From Anisodus tanguticus (Eukaryota; Streptophyta; Magnoliopsida; Solanales; Solanaceae), in NCBI GenBank assembly GCA_034509755.1, contig CM067552.1:24241821-24305820 (forward strand): a stretch of 64,000 nucleotides of DNA, read 5' to 3'. Under the pieces are notes generated by a model that searched no databases, was not told the origin of the DNA, and saw only the letters and a program-made list of their open reading frames with translations. The position numbers and the translations under genes were made by a program. Below are positions 24,801 to 36,080 of the stretch, piece by piece; the first letter of the stretch is position 1, and each line of letters starts with the position of its first letter.

Positions 24801-27800
24801 ACTAGGATGAATATAATGGCGGGAACAATGTACCTCTACTCTAACCTTGCCTTATAACCCAACTGCATTTGGGACACAGAATATACCTGGGTATCGGAGA
24901 ACTTTGTCTCCCTTTAGCTCAAACATTGGTTCTTCTTGCCATGGGACTTTCTTTTTTCAATAGCACTAACTTCGGGCCCTTGTATTGTCACTTCCTTACT
25001 ACTGTCATATGGGCAATTCTATTAAATTCTGTTACTATTATTGGAGCCCTGAAGTTGAACTCTTAAACTCGCTAACTGGCAAATATCTTTGACCACTTAT
25101 TTTCATCTTGGTCTCTAGGTAAGCCATGTTACCCATAGATCTTATCTTATATTTCCCTTAATGGTGTCCTCATATTTTGTTGAACTTACTCTTTAGGTTT
25201 ATTATGACATAATTTGAATACCACTATTCCTTTGCTTTACTACTAAGGGTGATACTACTTGAGTTCTAAATAGTAGTAACTCTACCATAAGCTCAGTCCA
25301 ATACTCCTTTATCACCTTCGTGAAATACTCTTCCGCTGTAGTCTAGTTTTTCAAATCGCTTCCCGTACGAGGAAGACCATACTCAACTATCTCATCTTGG
25401 TTCATCTTTACTTACTTTACAATCCTAATAATCGCTACTTTTTTTAAAGGGCTCATAGATCGTTGTACTATTGTGTCTCATCCTATAGGATGCCTTTATC
25501 ATAAATAGGAAAACTCATTCTATATTCGATTACTCCTACGTAAAGGTACTCTGAAGATCTTTAGAGTTATAAAAGGTATCTTTTCATTTCTCAACTGCGT
25601 GCTCACTATTGTCGACCCTGAATCATAGGTCCATAATTCCTCTTGGCTTTCTAAACCCTCTTAAGCGTATACGATCTCATTTCCTTATTCATTCAAAATA
25701 TGTGCATTACAATGCATGAATTTATCTCAACTTCCATCATCTAGGAGTTTCTTATATACATGGCCTTAAGTTCCGCTCTGGGTTTTGATATTGATTCTTT
25801 ATTCAACATGCACATCTAATAATACGTTGTTGACGTATTTCCTTATTGGATGTGCACCCATATTCTGAAGGGATCTACTTATTGGTCAACCTTTATGTAA
25901 TCCATACTTAAACCACTATATTTGGAGTAAATTCTCCTCCATTGTTTATTAGCTAACATCTTCTAGAAATATACTCTTCAAGATGAAACTTCTCATTCAC
26001 ATACAATGCAATCTCGTCATCATATATTCCTATAGGATCTTGGGAACATTTAACTTCCCGCGCTTATCCATCTTATTTCCACTTCCGCTTTCGTTCTGAT
26101 AGTACCAATACTGAGTGCAATCTTTAACTATTGGCCTTCACTTCCAGGCCTAACACCCCTTAACTCTTGATCAACTTTTAAGCTAGCCTTTTTTTTCATT
26201 ACTTTTTAATCTAAGATATTTTCTGAAGCTACAGTCACTTACTTGTGAAACATGAAACATCATGCTCTAAGACCATCTTATAACGTAAAATTCTATATCA
26301 ACTTACGGCTCATCTAGACACTTGACTAGCCTTCCTCTAGGCTTTACAGACATCATTTTCCATCATTAACTCATCTTACCCTTTAATTTCTTAATTTCGA
26401 ACACTTTTTTATACCTCTGTCTTCATATATGCTCCATGCTCTTCTTTTTTTTAGCCTCACATAACTGGGTGCTCTTACTGTCAATCTGTATTCCTAGCCA
26501 GAAGGTTACTACTGTTATCCTCGGAGCATTTATACTTACACATCATTCAATAACCGTAACATATCCATAGTATCTAAATTAACTCAACCTTATTCATCTT
26601 GAAATTCCTCGTTGTGACCTCCTCGTCTACCAGGATTACTAAACCATCTTTATTATAATAATATCTCGAATATCTGACTGGTATTTCACTTCTCTTAGGG
26701 TACTTCCCAACATAGATACTTCCTAACACAGGAAGCTATCATCCGGTCAATATTTTATGTTGACCTTTGTCAATTCAAATTTCATAATAGGCACTTAGTT
26801 TCATAACAAAATTTTCTTCGCAACCTAGAATTTCCCTCTTCTTATCTTTTTCTTGCTCGGTTACAAACTTATCACATTACCATACTTTACATTATAATTC
26901 TCTGTCGTCTCCCATATCCACTCAAATGTCCCCTCTATTATTTCATCGTTCTCTTACTACTATCATCACTTCTTATCTTAGTATAGATACTTATTACAAA
27001 ATATTCTTTCGCCTTTAACTTTTTCTCTTTCAATTAGCCTTATTCTCCAAACGCTCAATATTTCTTCTTTACAGCATACAAGATCCTTACTGAGGGAACA
27101 TCCACCTCACACACCAAGATTTCATTACTTGGTTCATAAATGTTCAAGATTCTTAAAAGGTCATATCCTTCTAATGATTCACGGGTACATCACACATATA
27201 TCCTCTAAAGAGGTACTATTGACATATTCATACTATTCTTCAATACTGCATATGTTAAGGATTGTCCTAACTCTCACTAGATCATGAGATCCCATTTCTT
27301 TCTAACAATATGTCTATCATCGTCTGTAATTCATGAACTGAGGTAGATACTTTTCAATGTAATCCTATTACTGTTGAAAGCAAAATAACAAAGCTTATAA
27401 CATTCCAACTGAAGGTTTGTTCCTTTACAACCTTCTACATTCGGGTACTATGTACCTATTTCACTATACTTTTCTTGCATTCTTAAAACCGTACATACCT
27501 TTCTAGGCTTAAATCACCTTCTCTGTATATGAGTGAAACAAATGCTCATGCTCTGAGACTTCAACGTAATATTCGCACCTCTAGTGCATATGATTTGGTA
27601 GGGATCTTTCAGTTACTTACTATGAATATGAACTAGCCGAAGTCTTTCTAGTAATCGGTATTACTAAAACTATATAAAGCATGGGTTAGACTCGAATCCT
27701 TATAACTCAACTCTATTGCACGATCTATGAGATGAAATAGTAGTAATCATCCTTAAATACCCGACAACCTTTCATTTATAAGTCTGGTGAACAACACACC

Positions 27801-27849
27801 CATAAACAAGACTCTACTAGACATGACTTGTAAACTCCCTAGGGCAGAC
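24801..27849 (-). other. E2 internal region of unknown content, 3 kb
   Basis: About 3 kb, strongly pyrimidine-rich on the plus strand (purine-rich in the element's own sense). No gag, protease or polymerase phrase is legible in any frame. The last 200 bp before the primer site matches the E1 leader. A segment, 26155-26800, is copied again at 28190-29180 within the 5' LTR. It may be a very long untranslated leader or coding sequence beyond recognition. Confidence 0.5.
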
Positions 27850-27863
27850 TTGCTCTAATTCCA
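27850..27863 (-). promoter_or_regulatory. Primer binding site of E2, decayed
   Basis: The minus strand reads TGGAATTAGAGCAA, two changes from the initiator-Met-tRNA complement TGGTATCAGAGC. It lies 4 bp from the 5' LTR start at 27868. Confidence 0.65.
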
Positions 27864-27867
27864 TGTT

Positions 27868-29580
27868 TGTCACACCCCAATCTGGGAGGTGTGGCCGGCA
27901 ACCGGTGCCTCACTGGCCCGAGCGTACCACTCTGAAACATATCCTATGAACTCGTAGAACTTTGGCCGGTAAGGCCATAACAACCATAAAAAGTGGGGAA
28001 GAATAACTAACATACCTATAGGGCCGACAAGGCCACAATATGGAAATATAGGATGTCATCTGGATAAGAAGGGTACACACCCCAACAAGCATATGTACAT
28101 ACATATACAAGACAAACAAGATCATAGTACAACTCAATTAGTCAACATCCGGCCAGCAAGTCCATATAAGACTTACTTGTAAAACATAACCTCTTAACTC
28201 TTGATCTACTTTTGCTAGCCCTTTTGTCATTACTTTTTAATATGAGATATTATCTGAAGCTACGGTCACTTACTTGTGAAACATGAAATTTAGGCTCTAA
28301 GACCATCTTATAACGTAAATTTCGGTATCAACTGACGGCTCATCCGGACTCTTAACTAGCCTTCTTGTAGGATTTACAGACATCATTTCCATCACTAACT
28401 CAGCTTACCCTTTCATTTCTTAATTTTGATTACTCTTTTTGGGACTATCTATACCTCTATCTTTGCATATGCTCCATGCTCTTCTTTTTTTAGCCTCGCA
28501 TATCTGGGTGTTGTTACTGTCGATTACCATTCCTAGCCAGAAGGTTACTACCGTTATCCTCAGAGCATCTATACTTACACATCATTCAATAATCATAACA
28601 TATCCACAATATCTAAATTAACTCAATCTTATTCATCTTCAAATTCTTCGTTGTGACCCCCTCGCCTACTTATTTACTAAACCATCATGTGAGTCTATGT
28701 TGATTCTTTATCGTATTATCTCTCTAAAGCAGGAGAGCCACCCTTTGCATTCAGGGGTTTCCTTCCTGAATAGTCGTGTTGTTGTCTAATACCTTTTGAA
28801 ATTATGCGATATCTAATAACTTACAACTTACCTCGGTACAATCCCCTCTTAATTGGGACTACTGAATCGTTTACATAGATGAAATTCTATGTGTTTATAA
28901 CAGACACACTCAATCTCAATCAACTAGTCATCTTGTAATCAAGATATTAGTCTTAGGGGGCTTCTTTCTGGATAACCTTTTAAGGTTGCTCTTTTGCAGT
29001 CTATGCTATTACTACCTAATTACTCATTTTGCTACTTCACAATATCTTTATTATAATAATATCTTGAATCTCTGACTCGTATACCACTTGTCTTGGGGTA
29101 CTTCCTAACATCGATACTTCCTAACTCAGGAAGCTGTCATCTGGTCAATAGTTTTTACTGATCTTTGTCAATTCAAGTTTCATAACCTATGAACTAGTAG
29201 AACTTTGGCCGGTAAACAACCAGAAAAGGTGGGGAAGTATAACCAACATACCTATAGGGCTGACAAGGCCGCAATATAGAAATATAGGACTTTATCTGGA
29301 CAAGAAAGGTACACATCCCAACAAGCATATGTACATAAATAGACAAGACTGACAAGGTTATTGTACATCTCAACTAGTCAACATCCGACCAGCAAATCCA
29401 TACCAGACAATTTGACATACATAGCCGGTCTATAAGCCTCTAAGATAACACACTATCATATGGTCAGGATAGTGCTCCGACCTATCCATTATCAGTACAT
29501 ATATAAGACTCATCTCATGACGTATAGCTCAATAGCTTTGGAAGAAGCGAAGCTTACCAATCAATAGCGAAACTCAACCG
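27868..29580 (-). repeat. 5' LTR of E2, first segment, with rearranged duplication
   Basis: Begins TGTCACACCCCAATCTGGGA. 27945-28180 and 29183-29425 are near-identical LTR segments (CTTTGGCCGGTAA, CCAACAAGCATATGTACATA, GTCAACATCCGRCCAGCAA). Between them, 28190-29180 copies the element's own internal region 26155-26800, with an extra 360 bp at about 28690-29040 not present in the internal copy. The segment is then interrupted at 29580 by element B and resumes at 38888. Confidence 0.7.
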
Positions 29581-32473
29581 TGTAAAAACTCATTTGATCA
29601 TTATGAGCTTCTCGCCTGATTTCTGGTTATAACTCTTCTACCGGTATTCAACAATGACATTTCTAATATAAATAATGAGTTGAGTAATTCCCACAAATGA
29701 AAAATAAGACTATTCGAAATGAGAAATTCTAGAAATAGTCATTTCTGCCATATCGAAGCCCACTCAAGCATTAATCTATCTGCTCCAGTGTAGGGCAATA
29801 TGTCGAGTAATTCCACCTCAGTGGGCCGTTTCTTTGCCTCACCGTGTCTGCCCCAGCGGAATCGAATACGTAGTGGCAGAAACACTGGCAGTCTGGTGTA
29901 TATAAATACTTAATGATAAGAACACTTTCCCAAATGGTATTTCTAGAGCTGGGGGTTGCCCTAATCAGTTCTCAACATTCTTGGCATAAGTTTCCCCTAT
30001 GAAAGGTAATCCATTCCTTTTCCTTGTTATGATTCCTTAATATTTTAGTAGTTGGGGGTAAAAGCATTAAAATGGAGAATAGTAGTAAGAACTGTTAAAT
30101 ATAGGGTGAACGTTGAGATGATAATTTTGTAATGGAATTGAATGGGTTAAGAATGATTTCTTTAAAATAAGCTATAATGTGGACAAAACAGTATTGTTGT
30201 ACAATTACATGGATTATATAGAACCTTTTCTTAAATTGATGAAGAACCTAGGGTTGTAAATTGGGATTTCTTTTGTAATATGCAATTGAAAGGCTAAATG
30301 ATATCGTTTTCCAAATTAACTTTGGGTTATACCTAGTAATCATGTTCAAAGCCATTGTGAATGATAAAGTGTGGATCTTGACACCATGGGTCTAGGATGG
30401 AGGTGTAGGTGTAGGTGTATTATGTTGGTTGAGGAATAAGTCCTTGTGTGATTGTCTTGACTTTAATATGTATAACTTATGTGTTAGATTAAGTATGCTA
30501 CTGGGAGTTCCAAGGAGTCAAACACATGCATTAAGGATCGACTATTCATGGCTCCCGCTCGGCATTATAGTAGGCAACAATTTAGATTTTCGAGACTCCA
30601 ATAGAAATACATAATTGGTTAAATATTGAGAGGTATTAGGCATGTTTGTGGGTCTCACTCAGACGGTTGTGATGAACGGTTGAGTGGGTACCAGTGTTGA
30701 ACTGTGATGATGGATAGATTTGGGGAAACCAGCCTCGTGATGGTTTTGACTGATGTTTATTTGGTATTGTCACCATATCTGGGTTTGTTTCCATGATTTC
30801 TATTGTTATTACTTATCACACATGCTTTCGTATTGATATCCTGATTTGACTTGGATTTTCCTACGTGTTAAACGTTTGAAAGCATGTGTATATCATCTCT
30901 ATACTTGATTGCATCTCATCATATCATGATATCTTTCCTTCTATTGTCATTGTATATATACACTCATGGTTCTGTCACTTTATTTGAGAGGTATGGATAT
31001 GTTGTCATCCAAGAGACATGAAAGGTAAGAAAAATTTAAGATTATAGCACTTGAGATAAGATTGATACGCGGGGAGCGGAGTTGCACGCATGCAAGATCA
31101 TTAAGACTATAAAGATGAGTCATGGGCTCTAGTCATATTTGTGTGTTGAATTTCGGCTAGCTAAGAGCGGTATATGGACTTCACGGATCCCCCATGAGTG
31201 TACGGATCATAACTAAATATTGACGTACTGTATACCAGGTTGAGAAAGGTACCTTGCATATGCTTTGCATCTTCATCCCTTCATCTATATCATACATATT
31301 CATACCATTTCATTTCAATAATGTGTTTGTGCTTGTATTTGAGTGATTGACAACTTAGTTGGATTCTTTAATTGAAGGATTATAATTACTTGATTCTTTA
31401 GTTTATCATGATGTACATATGATGGAAAGAGTGGTGCTTTCTTATAGATTTGTTGTATGGATATATGTTATGAGTGGGTACTTGTTGTTAGTCTTGTTTC
31501 TCTAATGGGTAAAGGGTGATATTGCTTAGTGGTGAATGTGTCTGTTGATAGAGAATCTAGTATATGAAAGGGTCTCTTGCTTGCTAATTGGTGATGGATT
31601 CGCGTAAGTATGATATTAGGGGTAATGATTGTAAACAACGTGGTCTCAACCTATCGCTGATGAATAAGCGTCTAGAAGTAGCTAGGTGAAGGATTGTGAT
31701 CCAATTTGCTTGTAGTGTCAATCATTACAATGAGTCATGTTTGCAATTGGGTATTATTAGGTCTCTATGTATGATTAGGGGACTTGGAAGATGTGTTTCT
31801 TATAGGTGATCGAGGGTTCCTTGATGTACTAGTAAAAGTAACAATAGGACTTAAACAACTTAGTGCAATTACTGTCAATCTGAGATGAGAGCCTTAAGGG
31901 AGTAAATCTTTCATGTTGGTTAACTTTATGTGAATATTGTGTCTTGGTACTTATATGAACCTTAACATATTCAGTACAACGTGGTAGAACTATTAGATTC
32001 CTAGTGATAGGTTATGTGGAGTCAACTAGGTATTTATTTCTGATTATGTATTTCTGTCATTGTCGGCCTATGATGTCTACAGGGGTATGTTGTGTACTTA
32101 AGCTACACTTGCTGCATCTTTTCTGGATATAGGTATTCGGTCTATCAGGTGGCAGATTGGAGCATAGGGGCTAAGGCAGACTATCTTATCTAGTGGCCTT
32201 GGTTCCTATCTTATGTAATTGTCCCCTTCATTCGGGCAATGTTGTATTTTGTTGTATCTTAGAATCCGTTTATAAGTCAGAACAGGTTCTAAGGATGAAA
32301 GATTGTTTTACGGATTCATTGTTCTTATGATTTAATGGAATTCTTTACGACTGTAACTTTTTTCTTCCGCATTTACTTTAATTATTTTAAAATATATTTT
32401 GGGAAATTAGTCACCTACCGAAGGGATTATATAGGTGCCACCACGATGCCCGTGATTTGGGTTTTGATAATGT
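29581..32473 (+). repeat. 5' LTR of element B
   Basis: 2.9-kb LTR, TGTAAAAACT... to ...CCCGTGATTTGGGTTTTGATA. Its U3 has a CG-rich module at 29760-29900 upstream of TATATAAATACTTAATG (29900-29915), a probable TATA region. It is related to the family B' LTRs at 6140-8846 and 14026-15382. Confidence 0.75.
29898..29906 (+). promoter_or_regulatory. Candidate TATA box, element B 5' LTR
   Basis: TATATAAATAC directly downstream of the CG-rich module. The identical TATATAAATACTTAAT occurs at the equivalent place in the 3' LTR (about 36407). Motif-based. Confidence 0.5.
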
Positions 32474-32480
32474 TTTTATC

Positions 32481-32496
32481 AGAGCTATAGGTTCAT
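32481..32496 (+). promoter_or_regulatory. Primer binding site of element B, decayed
   Basis: TTTATCAGAGCTATAG, close to TGGTATCAGAGC. It lies a few bases beyond the LTR terminus at 32473 and fixes the element's sense as plus. Confidence 0.65.
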
Positions 32497-33289
32497 CGGT
32501 CTCACAAATACAAGGACAGTATGTAAGAGAGTCTCGCGGATTGGTACGGTGACATATGTATCCATCCTCGATAGGCTATAAAACATTTTAGGAACTATTA
32601 ACTTCTTTCACTCATATCATGCCTACTCATTTAATTTTTATACTTGGTTGACTCAAATTTGTATCTAGTCGATTCCAATTGGTATCCGGTTGTATGTGTA
32701 ATTATGTCTGAAGGCTAACACAAAGTTTAAAAGTTGTTTATTTTGATTTCCTATTCTGGTTCAGGGGTTCCGCCCTACCAACATATAGTAGGCTGCATGA
32801 GCGATTCCCTATTGTGATGATGAACCCACCCTAGCGAAGTACTGTCCGCCGAGGTGAATCCCTCTTGCATAACATCTTCCACCGTAGATGAAATATATGA
32901 CATGTTTAAATACCCGCGCCTACTTAAAACTGTCTACCGTAGTGGATATCATTTCCGCCCTAACAGAATCACGGGAAGAAAGCAGAGAGTTATTCCTCTA
33001 TTTTGAGACTTTTCACCTATGCATTGACAAATATTACAATAACAAATTATACAAAGCAAAAAACAACAAGAAATTTTAGATAGCCAAGTACCCGATATCC
33101 ATAATATCTACCAAACAAAGATGAGAAATTAGCTACGAATATCCCATATCATCCAAACATTCACCAACCCAAGGTAACAGAAAATAAAGGCAACAAGTAA
33201 AAATATATTATCCAACACATCCAAGCCATATCAGGAAAAGAAATAAATTGTTTGAAACAAGCCCACCACGGGCTAACCACAAATACCAA

Positions 33290-34480
33290 ATGATGGGCTC
33301 AATGTTATCTCCTCGAGCTGGCCACCTCCTTATCTCCCTCAGTGCTGCTGCTGCTATTATCTGCCCTGTGTAGGAATGAGTAGTCCTCATCATCATGATC
33401 ATCCTCCATGGGAAGGGGGTCCTTGAAATCCAAGTGTTTGAACAAACCCTTAATGCCTCTCCACACCATCACGAGAAGTTTGCCCTAGGGTTTTTTTCTT
33501 TTTTTCTCCTTCTTGAATTTCGTGTTGAGATTACCGTGGTCTGTGGACAAACCCTTGTATGTTATCTCTAGTGCAACAACCGAGGTATGTAGGGCTTTAT
33601 GCGACTCAGGATATTCTTTCATTTCCTCGTGGAGAAGTAGTCAATAGGAGCACTCGAAGATTGCGACCCATTCTCAGTACCCTCATCACTTACATTCAGG
33701 TCTACCTTCATTTTTTTACCCTTTACCAGTATTCCCGCCCTTGACACTTTCAGAGGGTGGAATACTACCTCAAGATATCTCTAGCCATCATTGGGCCTAA
33801 ACATCTCACCAGCCCTTTGACATAACTCGGTAATCAGAGAAGAGAATTTCAGAGTTGACCTCTATTGGCCATATAATCCTTTCAATCTTGAATGATGTGA
33901 TAACCCATATTTACCGGAACACCATCAATAATGAATGCCACTATGAGACCGCAGACGTAACATCAGTCAGACTTATTGCTAGAAAGTCTCACACCCTGCC
34001 ATCTTTTCGCCTCAGTCGTGAAGTACTCATTTGTGATCCCTAATTTTATATTGGTCTAGGTAAGATTGTTTTTGTCCTCCTCTACCACCAGTTGTGCCAC
34101 TAGCCACTCTCTATTTTTACAATCTTCTTTATCCCTCATGAGCGCAGGTGGGTGGTTAGGCAACCGATAAACATCATTAATCACTTCGGCTCCGATTGGT
34201 ACCATTTTGTCCCAAATCATTATAACAAGATTTGGATCAGATAATCTCACCTTCTTCAAGTTTGCGTAAAACTCTCTTACCTACTACTCGTTGGATTTGC
34301 AAAGAGCTGGAGCAAAGCACACCCAGCATGTCTGTGTTAGTTGGGTGTAGAAATCGGGAAGGAACTCTTCCACACCGGTCATGTCTATACTTCTTTCCTT
34401 TAGCAATTTTTTGTTTCTCAAATACTCAAAGTAACAGTTCTGGCAGTCCCAAGACATGAACCAAAACGCATCGTAGTCAC
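33290..34480 (-). pseudogene. Antisense ORF relic, putative plant transposon protein family
   Basis: On the strand opposite to the element's own transcription, joined frames give a protein of about 350-390 residues. In order: FEYLRNKKLLKERS-like start (about 34400); a VREFYANLKKVRLSDPN segment (about 34260); PIGAEVINDVYRLPNHPP (34150-34200); AKRWQGVRLSSNKSD (about 33990); LIVAFIIDGVPVNMG (about 33900); and an acidic, Ser-rich tail (33330-33420). This order resembles the 'putative plant transposon protein' domain (which I recall as Pfam Transposase_32), common in plant genome annotations and of unknown biochemical function. At least four stops or frameshifts break it. The name does not prove transposase activity; no catalytic triad is visible. 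Being antisense within an LTR element is unusual but known for some plant elements. Confidence 0.6.
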
Positions 34481-35037
34481 CCCCGCTGGCTCCTCATCAA
34501 TAAGTTTGTGTTGTTGAGCAAGATTTTCCATTTAATTTTGATATGTTGCACCTACAAATATCAAAGCTATGTTAGTTCATTTTTAGGTGTCTATGTATCA
34601 TGTTATTACATTCCTAACAAGCCTAAGAAACCGATAAAATTCAACTTGAGTGGGTCTGTGCGAAGCTACTGTTTTGACACTATTATTGTTCTATTTCTGC
34701 ATCAGCAGAATAGCCTTCCGCTGGAGAGAATCCTCCCCAGCAAGAAGTGTGTACTTTGGCAGAAACACTATGTTTCCCTCAATTCTACTTCAGTGAGCCC
34801 CTTTTTTGCCATAGGGGATATGCCTCAACAGAGAAAGCGTCTACTGGATCGAGATGATCATCTCAAACAACCCATTGGAAAAATTCAGTGATATTACCCT
34901 AATTTGTTTGGCCAGGAAAATCCTTTCTTTAATTAGTGGGTATGTGTACGTAGTGTGTAATGTCCTATAATAATCGTATTTAACCTGATTTGTAAGTCTA
35001 TTCTGATTAACAACCCCACCCCCAAAATTTCCATTGT

Positions 35038-35424
35038 TTATTTAAATATCTCCACCACGACCATACTTCTACCGTAGTATTTGAAGCCATAAGTATGTAG
35101 TACATAGTTTTGAACACTTACCGAAGAGAGAGTTGAGTGGTGAGAGTCAAGAGCGATCATTAGTGGCCTCGGAAGTGTGCCATCATCAGTTGGATCCAGC
35201 AAGTCGGGGAGGGAGTGAGGCAGCAGTATGGGGAAGTTATGGGTGAAGGGGAGAGTGATTTGTATATGTGGGCTTTGTGAGGCTGTTTTACAAGATAGTG
35301 GGGGGAGGGACTTGTAGTGGGTCTGAGAATTTTTGGGAGTTGTAGAAGTGAAGGGGAAGTGGGGGAACCGATCCATTTTAGGGGTAAGATTTTCAAACTC
35401 TGTGTCTTCCGACCTGGCGAGCAT
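35038..35424 (-). CDS. Pro/Ser-rich 128-residue ORF of unknown function
   Basis: Open for 128 codons on the same strand as, and about 560 bp upstream of, the antisense pseudogene at 33290-34480. It is rich in Pro, Ser, Thr and Leu with no domain, signal peptide or membrane segment that I recognise. A CGGTAAGT splice-donor-like sequence lies within it on the minus strand (near 35120). It could be a first exon or untranslated leader of that antisense gene, or chance: the strand is C/T-rich, which favours long open frames. Confidence 0.25.
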   Translation of the reverse strand: MLARSEDTEFENLTPKMDRFPHFPFTSTTPKNSQTHYKSLPPLSCKTASQSPHIQITLPFTHNFPILLPHSLPDLLDPTDDGTLPRPLMIALDSHHSTLSSVSVQNYVLHTYGFKYYGRSMVVVEIFK

Positions 35425-36047
35425 ATTCTCTGCCCCAATGAATCCGTAAGAGTGGGTTAGTGTGTCGCTCTAGCAAATTTTGTCTTTCCCAGTGGTTTGC
35501 CTCAGCGAAACAAGCTCCGTAGGCTTGAAAGCTCCCCAGCATACCAAATGTCCACTGCAGCGGAGTCCTTGATTGAGTTACAATGTGTACAATATTATTG
35601 GGAAGTGATATTTTTCTTGGCGAGTATTGGTCCTATCTATTTGTATAATAATTCCCCTCTCAAACCTCATATAACTCTTGTGAAGAATTAGATCCCATTA
35701 TAATTTTATGTATTTCCTGATCGGGCTAAATGAACAAACCCTTAAGGACAGATAATGTTACGAATTCGGTATTACTAAATTTTGATGATGTATGGTTACG
35801 TGTGTTAGAGTGACCAAGGGCTTGGTTCTATACCACTAATGTTTGAAGTCAAAGTTTTTCGGGCAAATATTCTTCCTATGATGTGAGTAATATTAGTGTT
35901 TCCCAATCGGTCAATTTGTATTGTCAATATCATAGGCTTGGCAATGCGTGATGATGTTTTCCCTCCGCGTTGTGCGAAATTGACAAGAGCACTTGTGAAA
36001 TAAGGTTTCGATCCCCATCTATTGTTCTATTACTTTTCCACTATCTC

Positions 36048-36080
36048 CATTCGAGGACGAACGTTTGTTTAATTGGTATC
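36048..36080 (+). promoter_or_regulatory. Motif region before element B 3' LTR
   Basis: CCATTCGAGGACGAACGTTT (36048-36067) is the element B version of the motif found beside other polypurine tracts in this window. The expected purine run before the LTR (36081) is eroded to TTTAATTGGTATC. Confidence 0.6.

Noticed and set aside
34508..34891. 127-codon plus-strand frame in element B
   Set aside because: It starts with a hydrophobic run and then crosses one of the CG-rich inverted-repeat clusters. No family resemblance and opposite in strand to the recognisable protein relic.
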